Assembly (NCBI RefSeq): GCF_014647855.1 | Contig: NZ_BMPZ01000012.1 | Location: forward strand, 1-64,000 | Direction: 5' to 3' | From: Shewanella gelidii | GTDB lineage: Bacteria; Pseudomonadota; Gammaproteobacteria; Enterobacterales; Shewanellaceae | Length of the DNA stretch: 64,000 nt | Position numbers and translations under genes: made by a program | Shown here: positions 25,974-34,018 of the stretch, in pieces | Position numbering within the stretch: the first letter of the stretch is position 1 | Layout of the letters: every line of letters begins with the position of its first letter | The notes under the pieces: generated by a model | What the model was told of the DNA's origin: nothing | The model's input: only the letters and a program-made list of their open reading frames with translations | Databases searched by the model: none

Positions 25974-28034
25974 ATGAAAAACAAAAGATACATCGCACTT
26001 TTTGTTCTAAGCGCTCAAGTTTATGCAAATGAGCCCACAGAAATAGAAACCATCGTTGTCGATGGTCGTAGTATTAACCTACTCGGTCAGGCAACATCGG
26101 CATCAGAAGGCGTTGTTGGACAACAAGAGTTAATTTTGCGCCCTCTATTAAGAACCGGAGAAATACTAGAAATGGTGCCGGGTATGGTTGCAACGCAGCA
26201 TAGTGGAACTGGTAAAGCCAACCAGTACTTCCTACGAGGCTTTAACCTAGATCACGGTACAGATTTCAGTACGCATATTGACGGCATGCCAATCAATATG
26301 CGTACTCATGGTCATGGTCAAGGGTATACCGATCTCAACTTCATCATTCCCGAAACAATTAGCAAAATGACCTATAAAAAAGGCTCATACTATGCCGAAG
26401 TGGGTGATTTCAGCGGTGCCGGTGCTGCTCATATCTATTCAATGAGAAGCGTCACAAGCGATAAGGTTGATTTGAGCATTGGTGAAGACAATTACAGCCG
26501 GGCCCTAGTGTTAAGTGGTTTTGATATAGGAAATAGCCAAAACCTGATTGCTGTGGAACATAACCGTTACCAAGGCCCTTGGACTGGCATTGATGAAGAT
26601 CTAAACCGAACGAATTTACTTCTAAAACATACCCGAGACTTATCAGATGGTGCGCTATCTATCAGCTTCATGGGCTACGACAACACGTGGAACAGCGCCG
26701 ACCAAATTCCAGCCCGTGCAGTCTCGCAAGGATTGATCGATGAGCTGGGTGTTATTGATGATACTGTTGGTGGTGAGTCTAGCCGCTATAGCGTCAATGC
26801 GGTTTGGGCGAATGAAGCTTGGCAGTTCTCAGCGTATATCATCGATTATCAAATGAACCTATGGTCGAACTTCACTTACTTTTTAGAAGATGAAAACCGA
26901 GGAGACCAATTTGAACAGGTCGATGACCGCACCATCTATGGTGGGCAGGCAAGCTATCAGCTCACCTCAAATCTAAACTCTGTCGACACCACCAACAAAT
27001 TCGGGCTTGAATATCGTTTTGATGATATTGATGAAGTTGGTCTTTACCAAACCCGTGCTAGAACTCGCCTAGGTTCAACTCGCAGTGATGCCGTAGAAGA
27101 ATCAAGCCTTGGGCTATATTGGCAAAATGACACCCATTGGAACAACAACCTTCGCACCGTTCTCGGCGCCCGTTACGATTACTATGATTTTAAAGTGACG
27201 AACCAAGTAAATCGTAATCGATATGGTGTAGATCTAAATGCAAATAGTGGCCGTAGCCATGACGATCTATTTTCATTGAAAGGAAGTCTTATCTATACCT
27301 TAGACAATGACTGGGAAACTTATGCATCTGCAGGCCAAGGGTTTCACTCCAATGACGCTCGTGGCGTTACAATCAATATAGATCCTGTTGATGGCTCTGA
27401 AGTGGACGCGGTCGACCCTCTTGTGCGGTCATTTGGTTATGAGACCGGCATACGTGGTTTTATCAGCGACTCTCTTAACACTTCTCTTTCTTTATGGTAT
27501 CTGGAGTTAGAGAGCGAATTATTGTTTGTGGGCGATGCAGGAAACACGGAAGTCAGCCGCGCTTCTGAGCGAAAAGGCGTAGAACTAACAGCCTACTACC
27601 AGATCGCCGAGCAATGGAGCCTTGACCTTGAGTACGCCTATTCCGACGCAAAGTTCAGCGACAAAGCTCCTGAAGGCAACGAAATCCCCGGCGCAGTCAA
27701 AAACGTGGTACAGGCCGGTCTCAATGGCGATTTTGACAACGGCTGGTTTGGAAGCCTACGCATGCGCTACTTTGGTAGCCGACCGCTGGTGGAAGATGGC
27801 TCCGTAGAGTCTGATGGCTCAATGCTTTGGAACTTCAGAGCGGGATATCGTCACCAGAACTGGACATTTAAGGCTGATATTCTCAACCTCACAAACAGCA
27901 ATGACCATGACATTGACTACTTTTATGAATCTCGACTAGACAATGAGCCAACTGGAGAAGCCACCGAAGACGTGCACTTCCATCCATTTGAACCCCGAAC
28001 GGTTCGCCTATCAGTCTCTTACGACTTCAAATAA
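25974..28034 (+). CDS. TonB-dependent outer-membrane receptor
   Basis: A 686-residue TonB-dependent receptor. A signal peptide of about 19 residues is followed by a TonB-box-like IETIVVDG (about 24-31) and a plug domain with LLRTGEILEMVPGM, YFLRGFNLDHGTDF and DGMPINMRTHGHGQGYTD. A 22-strand-type barrel then ends in aromatic SYDFK. The His-rich HGHGQGY in the plug and the DVHFHPFEP near the end are notable. The substrate cannot be read from the sequence. Divergence from a BlaI repressor and M56 peptidase suggests induction through proteolysis of the repressor, not through Fur; no Fur box is obvious. Confidence 0.9.
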   Translation: MKNKRYIALFVLSAQVYANEPTEIETIVVDGRSINLLGQATSASEGVVGQQELILRPLLRTGEILEMVPGMVATQHSGTGKANQYFLRGFNLDHGTDFSTHIDGMPINMRTHGHGQGYTDLNFIIPETISKMTYKKGSYYAEVGDFSGAGAAHIYSMRSVTSDKVDLSIGEDNYSRALVLSGFDIGNSQNLIAVEHNRYQGPWTGIDEDLNRTNLLLKHTRDLSDGALSISFMGYDNTWNSADQIPARAVSQGLIDELGVIDDTVGGESSRYSVNAVWANEAWQFSAYIIDYQMNLWSNFTYFLEDENRGDQFEQVDDRTIYGGQASYQLTSNLNSVDTTNKFGLEYRFDDIDEVGLYQTRARTRLGSTRSDAVEESSLGLYWQNDTHWNNNLRTVLGARYDYYDFKVTNQVNRNRYGVDLNANSGRSHDDLFSLKGSLIYTLDNDWETYASAGQGFHSNDARGVTINIDPVDGSEVDAVDPLVRSFGYETGIRGFISDSLNTSLSLWYLELESELLFVGDAGNTEVSRASERKGVELTAYYQIAEQWSLDLEYAYSDAKFSDKAPEGNEIPGAVKNVVQAGLNGDFDNGWFGSLRMRYFGSRPLVEDGSVESDGSMLWNFRAGYRHQNWTFKADILNLTNSNDHDIDYFYESRLDNEPTGEATEDVHFHPFEPRTVRLSVSYDFK

Positions 28035-28045
28035 CAACGAAACAA

Positions 28046-28092
28046 GCCACCTTTAATGGTCAAGAAAATCAAACTTGACGATTGAAGGCGGC
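28046..28092 (+). terminator. long hairpin after TonB receptor gene
   Basis: A 15-bp stem with one mismatch and one G-U pair (28050-28064 against 28074-28088) and a 9-nt loop, extended by a GCC/GGC clamp. It starts 12 bp past the stop codon. There is no T tract, so it may stabilise the mRNA end or terminate only weakly. Confidence 0.5.
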
Positions 28093-28844
28093 AAAACTCA
28101 ATGAGGTTAATGAGGTTCGCTTTCCCTCGTAGATGTGAATAGCCACTATTTCACTTTGGACTACTCTAGTAAACCCAACCTTCATAGCAGTTACTTGGCT
28201 CGCCTAAATCGGTAATAATTAGCGAATAACTCACATGAACCATTCAACTAAGCCACTAAAAAAACAAAAAACTTCCAACCAAGGCTAGCTTAGCTGGGGG
28301 CTTTAAAATATTAAAGAATGTTGTGGGGCAAGAATAAAAATTCATACTGAGCTCTTCGGGGTAACGTTTATGGCTCATGAACACCTCTTTTTTAGCTAGT
28401 TTATCTAACTAAAAGGCGCCTAGGAAGTCAGTGGCGATTCAGTGGGGGGTAAAGTCTAAATCCAGTGAAGCTTTGATTTGCTACTGTTACGGGATAACAA
28501 GAGGTGACGCAACTAATAATCTTGAAGCTCGCCAGTTTGTGGTTGAGGAAAAAAAGAATGAGGGGTGTGCATGTAAAGCTAGAAACCCATCAGGAAAATG
28601 TTGTTTAGCTGATTTTCCTAGGGTATAAAGCCTTTGGCGTGAAAAACACGCTTTGTGCTTCTATGTATCAAGTGCTAATTAACTTAGCGTTAGCTTCCCC
28701 AAAAGCGTTCTTGAGGTGTTCGGTAACACACTTTGTTTAAAATATGCTAAAGTGCGCAAAAAATCGGTGGCGATTCAATGATAATCTTGGATTTGAGTGC
28801 ATAAATTTACTATTTTGTATCTGTCTTACTAAGAGAATAGCACT
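28093..28844. other. left part of accessory island, mostly non-coding
   Basis: Apart from the short CopZ-like frame, no gene is seen in these 750 bp. Small palindromes occur at 28301-28316 (CTTTAA/TTAAAG) and 28387-28414. The 11-mer GTGGCGATTCA occurs twice in direct orientation, at 28431 and 28768. The sequence TGTGGGGCAAGAATAAAAAT at 28322 resembles a Tn7 terminus. The area looks like a patchwork of recombination debris. Confidence 0.4.
28431..28628 (+). CDS. CopZ-like 2Fe-2S protein, N-terminally short
   Basis: A 65-residue product whose last 50 residues match the C-terminal, BFD-like iron-sulfur half of zf-CopZ/CopZ-type copper chaperones: CYCYGITRGD, then CACKARNPSGKCCLADF. The zinc-binding N-terminal half with its CPxC motif, present in family members of usual length, is absent. 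An in-frame stop at 28410-28412 shows it cannot be encoded directly upstream. The GTG start has AGGA 6 nt upstream, so a short protein could be made, but I think it more likely that this is a 5'-truncated remnant. It lies at the left side of the metal-efflux island. Confidence 0.5.
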   Translation: MAIQWGVKSKSSEALICYCYGITRGDATNNLEARQFVVEEKKNEGCACKARNPSGKCCLADFPRV

Positions 28845-29186
28845 TTGAACACTAACATTGCTTTAAAAATACTGCTGATAATATCGATTGCTTTACAATC
28901 GTTTGTCGCTGTATCTGCCAGCATGGAAACTCATCAGTTAGACGTTGAACATCTTCAAACCATTCATGATCACGAAACAGAACATACTCCTCAGTTAGAT
29001 AATGCTAACGAACACGATATAGAGGACTGCCATCATTGCGGCCACTGTAGTGGTAACCATACTAGTTGGATTTTGGTTAAGTCATATTCACCAAGCCAGT
29101 CTTTAAATCACTCACACAACTTTAATGAGTTGATTTTGTTGTCATTAGGTATTTCAACTAGGCTTTATCGACCTCCTATCGCTTAA
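28845..29186 (+). CDS. small exported His/Cys-rich protein, CzcI-like
   Basis: A 113-residue protein with a signal peptide (cleavage near SVSA-like VAVSA, residues 22-26). The mature part is rich in His, with a DCHHCGHCSGNH cluster near residues 62-73 and an ending LYRPPIA. Its size, position just before the adaptor gene and metal-ligand cluster recall the small periplasmic CzcI-type proteins of czc operons, but sequence similarity by eye is limited. The start is a TTG with AAGAGA upstream; the first ATG would remove the signal peptide. A role in periplasmic metal binding or modulation of the pump is inferred. Confidence 0.6.
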   Translation: MNTNIALKILLIISIALQSFVAVSASMETHQLDVEHLQTIHDHETEHTPQLDNANEHDIEDCHHCGHCSGNHTSWILVKSYSPSQSLNHSHNFNELILLSLGISTRLYRPPIA

Positions 29187-29250
29187 CTTCACTCCATAAA
29201 GTGCGCTTTCGCGCAAACACAAATTGGTTTAATAAAAGTTAAGAGTCATT

Positions 29251-30480
29251 ATGAATAATACTTTTCGGATTACAGGCCTAGCCTTAGTGATCATTTTTGG
29301 TGTGTTTTCAATAAACACAACACTGGCTAATGAAAGTCAAAATAACACTGGACACGATGAACATTCACATGAGCATGAAAAGCCAACCAAAGAACCGGCT
29401 CAGGACCACGATCATGCTGACGACAAAGGCAATAGCCCTGAAATGCTTTCAGTAGAGGGTGATGATCATGAAGAAGGAGTTTCCCTAAGTGCTGAAAAAA
29501 TTAAACTAGCAAGAATTAAGGTTGAAAAAGTTTTTCCAAAGAAATACCAAAGCACTGTCTATGCGCCGGGAGAAATGAAAGCAAACGGCTATAAGAGCTA
29601 TCTTGTTTCGCCTCGTACAGATTCAGTGGTTATTAATCGCCATGCGAGCTTAGGAGATCACGTAAAGTCTGGACAAAAGTTGGTTACCTTGTTCAGCGAA
29701 ACAATGGCTCAAACTCAAGCTGACTTTTTAATTGCCTCTTCTAATTGGCAGCGAGTGAAAAAGCTAGGAAGCAATAACATAAGCGAACACACCCTGGTTG
29801 AAGCAGAAAATATCTATAAAGGTGTTTATGGCAAGTTGGTCGCTTTTGGTTTAACAAAGCTGGCGATTGATAAAATAGCCCAACAAGATAGCGCTACGTT
29901 TGGGCAGTATGTACTTATTGCTGAGCGGGAAGGTGTTGTATTACAAGATGACTTTATGCAAGGTCAGCGCATAGACGCGGGTGAAACCATCATGTTACTT
30001 GCCGATGAGACAGACCTTTGGGTAGAAGCAAATGTTCCCCCAAATAAAGAACTAAATTTAGCCTTAGGCAGTCCTGCCATAATTGATTTGAATGGTATTA
30101 AGTACCAAGCCAATGTCATTCAAGAAGCTCACACTATTGACCCAATTACACGAACTCGAACAGTAAGGCTTTCGGTTACGAATACTAAACATAAGCTTCA
30201 TTCAGGTATGTTTGTGAAAGTCTATTTTCAGTTTGAATCAAAAGATGAAGTCATTGCAGTACCAGAAGAAGCGTTAATTAGAAGCAGTGACGGTGATTGG
30301 ACTGTATTTATTGAAGACCATACAAATGAGTTTAAAGCAGTAGAAGTAACAAGAGGTCGGTCATTTGGCGAATATCGAGAAGTTTTCGGTATTCAACCCG
30401 GAACGAAAGTCGTCACCCATGGTGCTTTTTTTGTCGCCTCTGAGATAGCTAAGGGCGGCTTCGACCCGCACAACCATTAA
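29251..30480 (+). CDS. periplasmic adaptor of a heavy-metal RND efflux system (CzcB/CusB-like)
   Basis: A 409-residue membrane-fusion protein. It has an N-terminal signal/anchor helix (about 8-27), then a His/Asp-rich stretch (HDEHSHEHEK and DHDHADDKG, about 39-60) likely to bind metal, then barrel-sandwich, hairpin and beta-barrel domains (SPRTDSVVINRHASLGDHVKSGQ near 126-148, TRTRTVRLSV near 300). It ends in a His-containing tail. It would link an inner-membrane RND pump to an outer-membrane channel. It lies 11 bp before the pump gene in one operon. No outer-membrane factor gene is present in the island. Confidence 0.9.
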   Translation: MNNTFRITGLALVIIFGVFSINTTLANESQNNTGHDEHSHEHEKPTKEPAQDHDHADDKGNSPEMLSVEGDDHEEGVSLSAEKIKLARIKVEKVFPKKYQSTVYAPGEMKANGYKSYLVSPRTDSVVINRHASLGDHVKSGQKLVTLFSETMAQTQADFLIASSNWQRVKKLGSNNISEHTLVEAENIYKGVYGKLVAFGLTKLAIDKIAQQDSATFGQYVLIAEREGVVLQDDFMQGQRIDAGETIMLLADETDLWVEANVPPNKELNLALGSPAIIDLNGIKYQANVIQEAHTIDPITRTRTVRLSVTNTKHKLHSGMFVKVYFQFESKDEVIAVPEEALIRSSDGDWTVFIEDHTNEFKAVEVTRGRSFGEYREVFGIQPGTKVVTHGAFFVASEIAKGGFDPHNH

Positions 30481-30491
30481 GGAGGCCAACC

Positions 30492-33400
30492 ATGTTTAAT
30501 CGAATTATTGATTGGTCTATTAATAATAGATTGCTCGTGCTAATCGCACTATTTGCGTTAATCGCAAATGCAGTTATCACCATACCTAAGTTGAATTTGG
30601 ATGCGTTTCCAGACGTTACAAACGTACAAGTTGCTGTTAATACCGAAGCGCCGGGTTTAGCCGCAGAAGAAGTAGAGCAACTTATTACGTACCCAATTGA
30701 AGCAGTGATGTACGCATTACCGGATGTAGAACAAGTGCGCTCTATTTCAAAAACAGGTTTGTCGGTTGTCACTGTAGTCTTTAAAGAAGGTACGGATATA
30801 TATTTTGCTAGGCAATTAGTATTTGAACGCTTACAGGCTGCGAAGGAGCTTATACCTGCTGGGGTTGGGACACCAGAGATGGGTCCAAACACTTCCGGCT
30901 TAGGGCAAGTATTTCAATATTTGCTGATATCAGATGACGCAAGCAAGTATGATTCAATGGCGCTTAGAAGCCTGAACGACTGGATCATTAAACTACTAAT
31001 AATGCCTGTAGACGGTGTAACAGATGTGTTGTCATTCGGTGGTAACGTTCGCCAATATCAAGTTAATGTCGATCCCTCCAAACTATTATCCTACGAGCTA
31101 ACCCAAGAGGATGTGGTATCAGCGCTTGAAAATAACAACGCCAATGTCGGTGGCTGGTACATGAATCGAGGGCAAGAACAGCTTGTTATTCGTGGTACTG
31201 GTTGGTTCGAAAGTGGTGAAAAAGGTATTGAGAATATTCAGCAGGTGCCTGTGAAAACACTTAATGGTGTCGTTGTTACTGTTTCTGATGTCGCAAACGT
31301 AGAACTTGGTGCCGAGATCAGACAAGGTGCGGTCACTATGACCCGTAAAACGGACAATGGCACTGTTGAGAACTTAGGTGAAGTGGTCTCTGGTATCGTA
31401 TTAAAGCGCATGGGTTCGAACACCAAAGCGACGATAGATGGTATTAATGCTAGAACTAAGCTTATCAATCAGGCATTACCTGAAGGTGTAAGATTTGAGC
31501 CTTTTTATGACCAAGCTGACTTAATTGAAAAAGCGGTGGCGACCGTCGTTGAAGCCCTTACTTTGGCTTTTATCTTTATTACCATTGTACTGGCGCTCTT
31601 TTTGATGAATTTAAGAGCTACATTTCTAGTGCTAATTTCTATACCAATTTCTATTGGTATTGCATTAATGGTAATGGCTTGGTTGGGTATTTCAGCCAAC
31701 TTGATGTCGCTTGGCGGTATCGCTGTGGCTATTGGCATGTTAGTCGATGGTTCAGTTGTTATGGTTGAAAATATGTTTAAATATCTAAATAGGCAACGAG
31801 AAAGCGACAGCGATGAAGCAAATAGTGAAACGAAGCAAAGGTTAAAACTGGCAGGCAAAGAGGTTGCTCGTCCGATTTTTTTTGCGGGTTCAATCATTCT
31901 CGTTGTTTTTACCCCACTGTTTAGTTTCGAAGGTGTTGAAGCAAAGCTATTTCAGCCAATGGCTATCAGCATTATGCTGGCAGTAGTGTCAGCTATAGTT
32001 GTTGCTTTATTTATAGTCCCAGCACTTGCCACTTTGATGTTTAAACAAGGAGTGAAAGAAAGGGAAAGTTTGATTTTAAAACCTATCGATATTTTGTATC
32101 GGAAGTCTTTAAAAATCGCGTTAAAGCAAACCAAGTTTGTTGTTTTTGTGTCATTAGCACTCGTCGCTTCAGCAGCGGCAGTTCTTCCACAAATAGGGAC
32201 AGAGTTCGTGCCCGAACTAGAAGAAGGAACGATTAACCTAAGAGTTACATTAGCCCCTTCGTCTAGTTTAGAAACTGCACTTTCTGTTGCCCCTATATTG
32301 GAAGAAAAATTAATGGCTTTCCCAGAAGTCACTTACGCATTAAGCCGCATTGGTCGAGCAGAGATTGGCGGTGACCCAGAGCCTGTGAATAACATTGAAA
32401 TCTACATTGGCCTCAAACCTGTTTCAGAATGGACAAGTGCCTCTAATCGTTATGAGTTGCAAGATAAAATGGAACGCTCATTGGAAGAGTTTCCGGGGCT
32501 ATTACTCAATTTCTCGCAACCTATTGCCACTCGTGTAGATGAGTTGCTATCAGGTGTAAAAGCACAACTTGCCATTAAATTATTTGGCGCTGACTTGCAG
32601 GTGCTGGCAAACAAAGGGCGAGAAATAGAAGCTGCGATTAAGTCGATTGATGGTGCTAAGGACGTTGCACTTGAGCAAATTGCTGGTGAAGCACAGCTGG
32701 TTATTGCTCCTAATAGGCTTGAGCTTTCTCGATATGGTTTATCTGTTGGTGATGTCATGGAAGTGGTTCAAGACGGGATCGGTGGCGTTGAGGCTGGACA
32801 AATTATCAATGGTAACGAACGCTATGATATATACGTGCGCCTAGATGAGGAATTTCGAGCAAATAGTGAAACAATAGCTGATATCAGGCTTCAGTCACCT
32901 ACAGGGGCTTGGGTGCGTATTGGCGATGTAGCTTCTGTGTCTTTTGAGTCAGGCCCTCCACAGGTTAGACGTGATGATGTGCAGCGCCGAGTGGTCATTC
33001 AAGCCAATGTCCAAGGCCGAGACATGGGAAGTGTGGTTGAAGATATTCAGGCAAAGATAGCCTCTGAAGTTGAATTGCCAGCAGGTTATTCAGTATCGAT
33101 TGGCGGACAATTCGAAAGCCAGCAACGAGCGCAACAGCGTCTTTCTATTGTCGTACCGTTATCGTTGGCTTTGATAGCATTGCTCCTTTATTTTGCGTTT
33201 GGTTCTGTAGGGCAAGCAATGCTGATCTTACTAAATGTTCCATTAGCCGTTATCGGCGGCGTATTTTCACTATACCTTTCAGGTCAATATCTATCAGTTC
33301 CAAGCTCGGTTGGTTTTATTACCTTGTTTGGCGTGGCTGTACTTAATGGTGTTGTTATGGTGGAAAGTATTAACCAACGAATCAAAGATGGTCAGGAAAC

Positions 33401-33641
33401 CGCTGAAGCAATATTTGATGGAGCGACATCAAGGTTAAGGCCTGTCCTAATGACGGCTATCACATCTGCTTTAGGCTTGATTCCTATGTTGATATCAAAT
33501 GGAGTAGGTGCTGAAATTCAAAGACCATTAGCTAGTGTAATTGTTGGAGGGTTAATCACTGCAACGTTACTCACGTTGTTTATTGTTCCAAGCCTATATA
33601 AGTTCTTTTCTAAAGGAAAACTAAAAGAATCTGCGCTATAG
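30492..33641 (+). CDS. heavy-metal efflux RND pump (CzcA/HME family)
   Basis: A 1049-residue inner-membrane proton-driven pump of the HME-RND family. It shows the twelve-helix layout with two large periplasmic loops and hallmarks DAFPDVTNVQVAVNTEAPGL near residue 37 and FEGVEAKLFQPMAIS near 480. The charged motif in helix 4 reads AIGMLVDGSVVMVEN (near 408), which is neither the DFG-type motif of Zn/Co pumps nor that of CusA-type copper pumps, so the metal cannot be assigned. It starts with AAGGAGG 6 nt upstream, directly after the adaptor gene. The island context suggests divalent metal or copper/silver resistance. Confidence 0.92.
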   Translation: MFNRIIDWSINNRLLVLIALFALIANAVITIPKLNLDAFPDVTNVQVAVNTEAPGLAAEEVEQLITYPIEAVMYALPDVEQVRSISKTGLSVVTVVFKEGTDIYFARQLVFERLQAAKELIPAGVGTPEMGPNTSGLGQVFQYLLISDDASKYDSMALRSLNDWIIKLLIMPVDGVTDVLSFGGNVRQYQVNVDPSKLLSYELTQEDVVSALENNNANVGGWYMNRGQEQLVIRGTGWFESGEKGIENIQQVPVKTLNGVVVTVSDVANVELGAEIRQGAVTMTRKTDNGTVENLGEVVSGIVLKRMGSNTKATIDGINARTKLINQALPEGVRFEPFYDQADLIEKAVATVVEALTLAFIFITIVLALFLMNLRATFLVLISIPISIGIALMVMAWLGISANLMSLGGIAVAIGMLVDGSVVMVENMFKYLNRQRESDSDEANSETKQRLKLAGKEVARPIFFAGSIILVVFTPLFSFEGVEAKLFQPMAISIMLAVVSAIVVALFIVPALATLMFKQGVKERESLILKPIDILYRKSLKIALKQTKFVVFVSLALVASAAAVLPQIGTEFVPELEEGTINLRVTLAPSSSLETALSVAPILEEKLMAFPEVTYALSRIGRAEIGGDPEPVNNIEIYIGLKPVSEWTSASNRYELQDKMERSLEEFPGLLLNFSQPIATRVDELLSGVKAQLAIKLFGADLQVLANKGREIEAAIKSIDGAKDVALEQIAGEAQLVIAPNRLELSRYGLSVGDVMEVVQDGIGGVEAGQIINGNERYDIYVRLDEEFRANSETIADIRLQSPTGAWVRIGDVASVSFESGPPQVRRDDVQRRVVIQANVQGRDMGSVVEDIQAKIASEVELPAGYSVSIGGQFESQQRAQQRLSIVVPLSLALIALLLYFAFGSVGQAMLILLNVPLAVIGGVFSLYLSGQYLSVPSSVGFITLFGVAVLNGVVMVESINQRIKDGQETAEAIFDGATSRLRPVLMTAITSALGLIPMLISNGVGAEIQRPLASVIVGGLITATLLTLFIVPSLYKFFSKGKLKESAL

Positions 33642-33700
33642 CGCACCATTTAGACCAAATCAAAAATTGTATGGGGCTATCCAAGTTGATTAAATAACGT

Positions 33701-33747
33701 TACGGAATGTCCCGTATTTCATTTACAGAGTTATTCCGTAGAAATAC
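33701..33747. repeat. interleaved inverted repeats (pseudoknot-like)
   Basis: TACGGAAT (33701-33708) pairs with ATTCCGTA (33733-33740), and GTATTTC (33714-33720) pairs with GAAATAC (33741-33747). The order A-B-A'-B' is that of an H-type pseudoknot with abutting 3' arms. It lies in the non-coding stretch between the RND pump and the transposon end. Function unknown; chance is possible. Confidence 0.4.
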
Positions 33748-33869
33748 TAATGTGAAGTTCATTCATTAGAGCTTAAAATCTAACATGGAAATGTCCAGAT
33801 ACCTGTTAGAACGACTCCAGCTAATTATGTACTCATCAGCAATTCCTTGTGTTTGGGGATGAAGCACAA

Positions 33870-33894
33870 AAAAACCTCCGGTTAGGAGGCTTTT
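33870..33894. terminator. terminator between RND pump gene and transposon end
   Basis: CCTCC-GGTTA-GGAGG flanked by A runs on the left and TTTT on the right. Read on the minus strand it has a run of seven T, so it would stop transcripts arriving from glmS as well as those from the pump operon. It may be the displaced or replacement terminator for glmS. Confidence 0.75.
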
Positions 33895-33994
33895 ACTTTC
33901 CGACTTTATTTAAATTTGAAGGCTTTCACTTTCAGACTTTATTTAGCACTTTCGGACTTTATTCGTCAGTTTCCAACTTAATTTAACTCTGACA
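33895..33994 (-). mobile_element. right end of a Tn7-like transposon at the glmS attachment site
   Basis: Four related sequences of the form ACTTTCNGACTTTATT lie at 33895-33910, 33928-33943, 33948-33963 and 33968-33983 (the last more divergent). The inner three steps are 33, 20 and 20 bp. Read outward-in on the minus strand they are AATAAAGTCNGAAAGT, very like the TnsB sites of the Tn7 right end (AATAAAGTCTTAAACT). The end is ...CTCTGACA, that is TGTCAGAG on the minus strand, beginning with the TGT typical of Tn7-family termini. ACA stops 24 bp from the glmS stop codon, the position and orientation expected of a TnsD-directed insertion. The flanking AAAGC (33995-33999) would be one copy of the 5-bp target duplication. 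No tns gene is present in the window. Confidence 0.75.
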
Positions 33995-34018
33995 AAAGCA
34001 TAGAATTGGATCTAAAAA

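Noticed and set aside
26683-26698. Second parS candidate (ACACGTGGAACA) in the TonB receptor gene
   Set aside because: Only the right half of the palindrome fits; the left arm does not match.
28322-28351. Left end of the Tn7-like element at TGTGGGGCAAG
   Set aside because: Similar to Tn7 itself, but its first eight bases differ from this element's right terminus, no ordered TnsB repeats follow and the AAAGC duplication is absent. Kept only as a candidate in the findings.
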